A stretch of DNA of 9,003 nucleotides, from contig NZ_JBHOQR010000010.1 of the NCBI RefSeq assembly GCF_042408815.1, forward strand, positions 1 through 9,003. Direction: 5' to 3'. The notes under the pieces were generated by a model, which was given only the letters and a program-made list of their open reading frames with translations, searched no databases and was not told where the DNA came from. The position numbers and the translations under genes are program-made. The first letter of the stretch is position 1. Each line of letters opens with the position of its first letter. Below, piece after piece: positions 6,072 to 9,003 of this stretch. Source of the DNA: Thermoflexus sp042408815 (GTDB lineage: Bacteria; Chloroflexota; Anaerolineae; Thermoflexales; Thermoflexaceae).

Positions 6072-6971
6072 ATGGGCAACGTGGAGCTGGCGATGGTCGG
6101 CGCAGCGGCACTCACCTTGGGGGGATTCTGGGCCGCCTTCCTGCGGCCTCGAATCCGGATCCGCCTGGAGGGTGCGGATCGAGATCCCCTGGATCGGGGG
6201 GTGATGTTGCCGGATTGGATGGCTCCCCTCTACCCCCTGTTCTGGCCCGTCCTGAGAACCCTGGATGAGGTCGGGGTGATGAAAGGAGACCTGGCGGAGC
6301 GGATCGCCCGCTCCGGTTATGCGCCTTACGCCACCATCTCAGCCGTATGGGCGGCGCGGCTGCGGGGGATGGCGCTGGGCCTGGCGGCGATGGTGATCGG
6401 CATGGGGCTGTCCGGGATGCTGTTGGAGACCCCCCTTCCCGGGGTGATCGCTGGGCTGGCGGTGGGACTGTATGGGCTGACTGCCCCGGATCGGGAGATG
6501 ACGCGAGCGATCGCTGATCGACGGCGCCGGTTCCGAGCCAATATGCTGCTGGTAGTGGCAACCGCCCGGGGCTTTCTCCGGGCGGGGCGGTCCTTCGATG
6601 AAGCCTTCTCCCGAGCAGCCCAGGGGGATGGGGTGTTCGCCAACTGGGTACGGTTTCTCATCGCCCGACACAACACAGTGGGGCTGGCCGCCATCGAAGA
6701 AGGGTATCGCCATACCCCGGATCCCCGGGACCCCTATGTGGTTCGGTTCCTGGATATGGCCCGGCTGGCATGGACAGGCGGTTCGGGGATGGACACCCTC
6801 CTAGAGGGGATCGTGCAGGATCTGGCAGTGGATATGGAACAGGGGATCTCCGAGATGGTTACTACGGTGGAGCCCCTGGTGCTAGGGGCAGGGATCCTGG
6901 CAATCGCCGGGTATGTGCTGGCAATCCTGATGCCGGTGTTCTTGGGCAGCGAGGCTTTCCTAGGGTTCTGA
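6072..6971 (+). CDS. tadC: Tad pilus platform protein, TadC-like (T2SSF domain)
   Basis: A 299-aa polytopic membrane protein, second of the two TadB/TadC-type T2SSF proteins expected in a Tad machine. Likely membrane segments are residues 4-24, 98-118, 120-137 and 267-291. The T2SSF domain (about 155-265) includes MLLVVATARGFLRAGRSFDEA and TGGSGMDTLLEGI, the typical helical pattern of the family. The long cytoplasmic loop between the first and second segments (25-97) is usual for TadC. The start at 6072 is chosen over an ATG at 6057 because AGGAGG at 6061-6066 sits five bases upstream of 6072 and would lie inside a gene starting at 6057. It follows tadB by 70 bp. After it comes a 186-bp non-coding gap, so the pilin genes may be a separate transcript. 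Confidence 0.87.
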   Translation: MGNVELAMVGAAALTLGGFWAAFLRPRIRIRLEGADRDPLDRGVMLPDWMAPLYPLFWPVLRTLDEVGVMKGDLAERIARSGYAPYATISAVWAARLRGMALGLAAMVIGMGLSGMLLETPLPGVIAGLAVGLYGLTAPDREMTRAIADRRRRFRANMLLVVATARGFLRAGRSFDEAFSRAAQGDGVFANWVRFLIARHNTVGLAAIEEGYRHTPDPRDPYVVRFLDMARLAWTGGSGMDTLLEGIVQDLAVDMEQGISEMVTTVEPLVLGAGILAIAGYVLAILMPVFLGSEAFLGF

Positions 6972-7000
6972 AGATCAAGCCTCTTCATAAAAGAGCGTTA

Positions 7001-7034
7001 GGGCCCCTTTCAGCAAGTATGCGAAAGGTGCCCC
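7001..7034 (+). promoter_or_regulatory. Hairpin in the tadC-flp gap
   Basis: Bases 7001-7011 pair with 7023-7033 (GGGCCCCTTTC against GAAAGGTGCCC, one mismatch) around an 11-nt loop. No T-run follows, so it is not a classical intrinsic terminator. It could attenuate or protect the upstream mRNA end between the platform genes and the pilin gene. A weaker CTCTT/AAGAG stem is at 6981-6995. I see no gene in the 6972-7157 gap. Confidence 0.35.
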
Positions 7035-7057
7035 GCCGAATTAGGGGCTCCGAGAAC

Positions 7058-7077
7058 ACAAGAACTAACAAGAACTA
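7058..7077 (+). repeat. Perfect tandem decamer upstream of pilin gene
   Basis: ACAAGAACTA occurs twice in immediate succession (7058-7067 and 7068-7077). A 10-bp period places the two copies on the same DNA face, as expected for a regulator bound side by side. It lies 81 bp upstream of the pilin start. The stretch is AT-richer than its surroundings. The binding protein is unknown. Confidence 0.6.
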
Positions 7078-7096
7078 GAGGAAGGACGCTGGCCGG

Positions 7097-7112
7097 TGGG
7101 CATCCATGCCCA
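7097..7112. promoter_or_regulatory. 16-bp dyad upstream of pilin gene
   Basis: TGGGCAT-CC-ATGCCCA is a perfect inverted repeat of 7-bp arms with a 2-bp centre, 46 bp before the pilin ATG. The centre is too small for a relaxed RNA loop, so a dimeric DNA-binding protein site is the more natural reading. I could not place a convincing -35/-10 pair near it. Confidence 0.4.
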
Positions 7113-7157
7113 GCTGCATCTGTCCGGCATCTTTAACTCCATATAGGGAGGTGTGCA

Positions 7158-7352
7158 ATGTTCGCGGAGATCCGACGGTTCCTGCTGGACGAGGAGGGGG
7201 CTTCGCTGGTGGAGTTCGCGCTGCTCTTTCTGTTCATCGCCGTGGTGGCGGCGCTGGCCCTGCCCGGGGTGCGCCAGCGGATCCTGAACGCTTTCCGGAT
7301 CGGTGGCCAGAAGATGGATGAGGCCACTGGCGCAGCCAGCGGCGGCGAGTGA
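7158..7352 (+). CDS. flp: Flp-type (class IVb) prepilin
   Basis: A 64-aa prepilin, the expected major subunit of the pilus. A short charged leader (residues 1-14, ending DEEG) precedes the hydrophobic stem ASLVEFALLFLFIAVVAALAL. Prepilin peptidase should cut after Gly14, giving a 50-aa mature pilin with Glu at +5 (Glu19) as in type IV pilins. Position +6 is Phe instead of the Tyr usual in Flp pilins. A polar tail rich in Gly, Ala and Lys follows. A strong AGGGAGG ribosome site lies just before the ATG, and the 186-bp upstream gap contains regulatory-looking repeats, which fits a highly expressed subunit with its own promoter. The TadE-like gene follows 10 bp downstream. No prepilin peptidase (TadV/CpaA) gene is in the window. 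Confidence 0.87.
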   Translation: MFAEIRRFLLDEEGASLVEFALLFLFIAVVAALALPGVRQRILNAFRIGGQKMDEATGAASGGE

Positions 7353-7362
7353 GGGGGAGCCG

Positions 7363-7728
7363 ATGGGACGCGGACGTCGTCGGCGGGACCAGCAGGGCCA
7401 GAGCCTGGTCTCTTTCGCCCTCGTGATGGTCCCCTTCTTCTTAGTGCTTCTCTATATGCTCTACGCGGGTGCCTATGCCATCCGTTGGACCGTTCGCTCC
7501 CGGGAGATGGCGGAGGCTGCCTTCCGGACCTCCGCCTACCCTGGGGCGACCTCCGGGGCGATCGTCTCGACCATCGATCCAACCCGGCGATCTCTGGAGG
7601 CCCGTGCCGACGAGGTTCAGGACACGGGCGGGCGCTTCTACGGCATCCCGATCCGCTGGCGGGTGGCCCTGTCCCTGCTCTTCCGGAAATGGCGGTTCTG
7701 GGATGGGCCGCCTGCGGGCTGGTGGTGA
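7363..7728 (+). CDS. TadE-like pseudopilin, +5 glutamate missing
   Basis: A 121-aa minor-pilin-like protein. A very basic leader (GRGRRRRDQQG) is followed by a hydrophobic stem, QSLVSFALVMVPFFLVLLYM, matching the TadE layout with cleavage expected after Gly12. The position +5 Glu that TadE and pilins normally carry is Ser17, while QSLV-FALV around it is otherwise typical, so this looks like a real substitution rather than misalignment. The soluble part (45-121) is basic and Trp-rich at the end (RKWRFWDGPPAGWW). The start at 7363, not the in-frame ATG at 7303, is supported by AGGGGGA just upstream and by avoiding overlap with the pilin gene. It sits between the pilin and a second TadE-like gene. 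A role in pilus initiation or stability is inferred from the family. Confidence 0.75.
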   Translation: MGRGRRRRDQQGQSLVSFALVMVPFFLVLLYMLYAGAYAIRWTVRSREMAEAAFRTSAYPGATSGAIVSTIDPTRRSLEARADEVQDTGGRFYGIPIRWRVALSLLFRKWRFWDGPPAGWW

Positions 7729-7738
7729 GGAGGCCAGG

Positions 7739-8146
7739 ATGCAGCGACCGAAGCGGACGCGGGGAGAGGCCCTCACGGAGCTGGCCCTGGTCCTGCCGGT
7801 CCTGGCCCTGATGTTCTGGGGAGTCCTAGGCCTGATGGAGCGGGGACGGACGGCGAGTCTGGCGGTCTGGGCGGCGTATGCCTGCGCCGCCCAGGCGTCC
7901 CAGACCCCGGATGAGGCTCAGGGATTGCACCAGGGGGAGGCGGCGGCCCGAGCCGTCTTAGGGCGGCGCCTGGTGGACGTAACCGTCCAGCATGATGGGG
8001 CCTGGGGCGGCCGGGTGGTGTGCACGGTGATCGCCCGGCCGACCCTGTTCGTCCCCGCTCTCCCCTTCCTGGGGCGGGACGTCCGGGTCCGACAGGAGAC
8101 CTATGTAGAGCGCTGGAAGTCTGACTGGCGGGAGCTTTCGCCATGA
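7739..8146 (+). CDS. TadE-like pseudopilin
   Basis: A 135-aa protein with a short basic leader (MQRPKRTRG) and the pseudopilin stem EALTELALVLPVLALMFWGVL. The expected cleavage is after Gly9, leaving Glu14 at +5, as in canonical TadE/TadF proteins. The C-terminal part (about 37-135) is soluble, with Cys49 and Cys95 that might pair outside the cell. AGGAGG at 7728-7733, five bases before the ATG, selects this start over an upstream in-frame ATG at 7469 that lies inside the previous gene. The preceding TadE-like gene ends 10 bp upstream, and the stop overlaps the following TadG-like start by four bases (ATGA), so the two are probably translated together. TadE versus TadF cannot be decided from sequence alone. 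Confidence 0.8.
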   Translation: MQRPKRTRGEALTELALVLPVLALMFWGVLGLMERGRTASLAVWAAYACAAQASQTPDEAQGLHQGEAAARAVLGRRLVDVTVQHDGAWGGRVVCTVIARPTLFVPALPFLGRDVRVRQETYVERWKSDWRELSP

Positions 8147-8532
8147 GCCTCTTGCCGTTCCTGGCCCTTTATATCGCCATCGTCTTCGCCCCGCTGACGG
8201 CGGCGATCCGGGACCTCATGGTCCATCAAATCCGGATCGAACGAACGCGGGCGGTCCTGAACCTGGCTCTGCGGGATGGGGCGCAGGTAAGCGCCCCGGA
8301 CGCCCGAGGGCATCTGGTCGGGGATCCTGCCGCGATGGAGGCCCGAGTGTGGGAGATCTGGGCCGGTGCCCGGATCCCGGGCGCGGTCCTAGAGGAGGTT
8401 TCCTGCACGCCTGCTCCGCCGACATGTCATGCCCGAGTTCGGGTGACCACCCGGGGGTTGCTGGGAACTCTCTCTGCCCGCATCGCGGTGGAAGCAAATG
8501 TGCTGGAGGGGATCACGCGAGAGGGCCAGTGA
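8143..8532 (+). CDS. Membrane-anchored TadG-like protein
   Basis: A 129-aa protein with one N-terminal membrane segment (about residues 3-22, LLPFLALYIAIVFAPLTAAI). An amphipathic helix follows (IRDLMVHQIRIERTRAVLNLALRDGAQ), similar in layout to the D-x-x-R...AADAAA region that follows the anchor in TadG-like N-terminal domains. The rest is soluble and includes Cys88 and Cys95 seven residues apart, a possible disulfide loop. There is no prepilin cleavage Gly and no basic leader. It overlaps the TadE-like stop by ATGA, with GGGAG eight bases upstream. It is shorter than typical TadG, which carries a von Willebrand domain, so it is a truncated or minimal form at best. It is the last confident gene of the operon. 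Confidence 0.65.
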   Translation: MSLLPFLALYIAIVFAPLTAAIRDLMVHQIRIERTRAVLNLALRDGAQVSAPDARGHLVGDPAAMEARVWEIWAGARIPGAVLEEVSCTPAPPTCHARVRVTTRGLLGTLSARIAVEANVLEGITREGQ

Positions 8533-8862
8533 ATCGGTTCTGCCAGGCGAACAGACTGTCCCGCCAAGCGGCCAGCACCCAACCTGTCTACCTATGGCCA
8601 CCGCCCGAGCGGAAGTGCTGATCGGAACCTCAACCTCAGAGGATCCCTGGGTGTGGACCCAAATGCCTATCTTCGCGAATCGAATGGGCCCGAGGGCCGG
8701 AAAATCGATCCAAATGCCCAGGCTGTCCCTGTGTAGTGACATGCCCTGGATCTACGAGGTCCCGATCCGAGATTTCGCTTGCACCCTGATCCCGATCCTG
8801 GAGGCTCCTGCCCCCTTGGCACCAGGTGAAATCCTCTCCGTCTCCTGCCTCGGGGCCCTCAG
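8533..8862. other. Region without a confident gene
   Basis: This 330-bp stretch lies between the TadG-like gene and the right terminal repeat. It contains a short dyad TGGGT-GTGG-ACCCA (8648-8661) and a 9-bp direct repeat CCAAATGCC (8659-8667 and 8710-8718). I see no terminator with a T-run. One + strand frame (from 8594) stays open through the region and past the edge; it is listed separately. On the minus strand only shadow frames occur. Confidence 0.6.
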
Positions 8863-9003
8863 AGGGGTTTTCCCGTTTTTCATTGGGGTCGTGGTTTTCG
8901 AGGGGGAGGACTTGCTATCATTTTTATGGACGCGCGTGGTGAGCCCCCTTATCGCCTCAACGAGTCCGGTTCCCGGCGTGTCCCCCATCCATCCCGGAGG
9001 ATC
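8594..9003 (+). CDS. Open frame running off the right edge (uncertain)
   Basis: An ATG at 8594 opens at least 136 codons with no stop before the window ends, passing through the whole right inverted repeat. The product has scattered Pro and Trp, then hydrophobic stretches (FACTLIPILEAPAPLAPG, GVFPFFIGVVVFEG). Third codon positions are about 70% G or C (40 of 136 codons end in A or T), so a coding origin is not excluded. Against it: there is no ribosome binding site near the ATG and no recognisable family. In the left repeat copy the same frame is closed by in-frame stops just outside the repeat. Internal ATGs at about 8663 and later are alternative starts. Confidence 0.22.
   Translation, partial: MATARAEVLIGTSTSEDPWVWTQMPIFANRMGPRAGKSIQMPRLSLCSDMPWIYEVPIRDFACTLIPILEAPAPLAPGEILSVSCLGALRGVFPFFIGVVVFEGEDLLSFLWTRVVSPLIASTSPVPGVSPIHPGG
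8863..9003. repeat. Right terminal inverted repeat, 141 bp
   Basis: Exact reverse complement of 1-141, ending at the last base of the window. Read inward to outward, both copies present the same strand to the outside, so any promoter or frame in the repeat points out of the window at both ends. The unit contains the G-rich segment CGAGGGGGAGGACTTG and the TATCAT box. The exact length of 141 equals a common largest k-mer in short-read assembly, so the true genomic repeat may be longer. Confidence 0.97.
8913..8921 (+). promoter_or_regulatory. Possible outward extended -10 element in right repeat
   Basis: TGCTATCAT resembles an extended -10 box and points out of the right edge. An ATG at 8926 follows after four T residues and stays open for 26 codons to the edge. 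No good -35 is visible; TGGTTT at 8892-8897 is a weak candidate with an 18-bp spacer. It mirrors the site at 83-91. Confidence 0.2.

Noticed and set aside
7303..7728. A longer start at 7303 for the first TadE-like protein
   Set aside because: It would overlap the pilin gene by 50 bp and add a leader unlike pseudopilins. The start at 7363 has its own ribosome site.
8529..8621. A GTGA-overlapping 30-aa frame after the TadG-like gene
   Set aside because: Short, with no protein-like features and no ribosome site beyond the overlap itself.
1..9003. A transposon or insertion sequence defined by the terminal repeats
   Set aside because: No transposase, resolvase or integrase is encoded, and no flanking target duplication can be seen because the repeats touch the window edges. 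Only the repeats themselves are reported.

Overview
The window is a 9 kb GC-rich bacterial fragment in which every convincing gene lies on the + strand. The first and last 141 bases are perfect reverse complements of each other, so the window looks like a complete contig or element rather than an arbitrary slice. The best guess for the host is a Chloroflexota bacterium, possibly a thermophile. That guess rests on the GC-rich codon use, a lipoprotein with a Thr/Ser/Pro linker of the type common in that phylum, and a Tad locus with no secretin in view. It is an inference from style, not from a marker gene.

Left block (186-3478): three consecutive genes encode small (~100 aa) helical proteins of WXG100/ESAT-6 size and shape. 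The third carries a clear W-S-G turn; the other two are degenerate at that position. A fourth gene follows after a 128-nt leader that can fold. It fuses a similar N-terminal helical domain to a C39-like papain-fold cysteine peptidase domain, with Cys163, His299 and Asn319 as the likely triad. Overlapping its stop codon is a lipoprotein gene with a repetitive Ser/Thr/Pro linker.

Middle and right blocks (3587-8532): a Tad (Flp / type IVc pilus) assembly operon. The order is a TadA/CpaF-type secretion ATPase, a possible 43-aa membrane peptide coupled to it, TadB-like and TadC-like inner-membrane platform proteins, a 64-aa Flp-type prepilin, two TadE-like pseudopilins and a TadG-like membrane-anchored protein. 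The 186-bp gap before the pilin holds a hairpin, a perfect tandem decamer and a 16-bp dyad, so the pilin and minor pilins probably have their own regulation.

Right edge (8533-9003): no confident gene. One frame stays open from 8594 through the right terminal repeat and off the end.

How the parts may work together: the ATPase, TadB and TadC would drive assembly of a pilus from the Flp prepilin, with the TadE/TadG-like proteins as minor components. The unusual point is the directly adjacent, co-oriented group of WXG100-like proteins and a WXG-like/C39 peptidase fusion, with no EccC/FtsK-type type VII ATPase in the window. This raises the possibility, unproven here, that a Tad machine handles WXG100-like substrates or a peptidase effector. 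A prepilin peptidase, TadZ and secretin are not present and would have to be encoded elsewhere.
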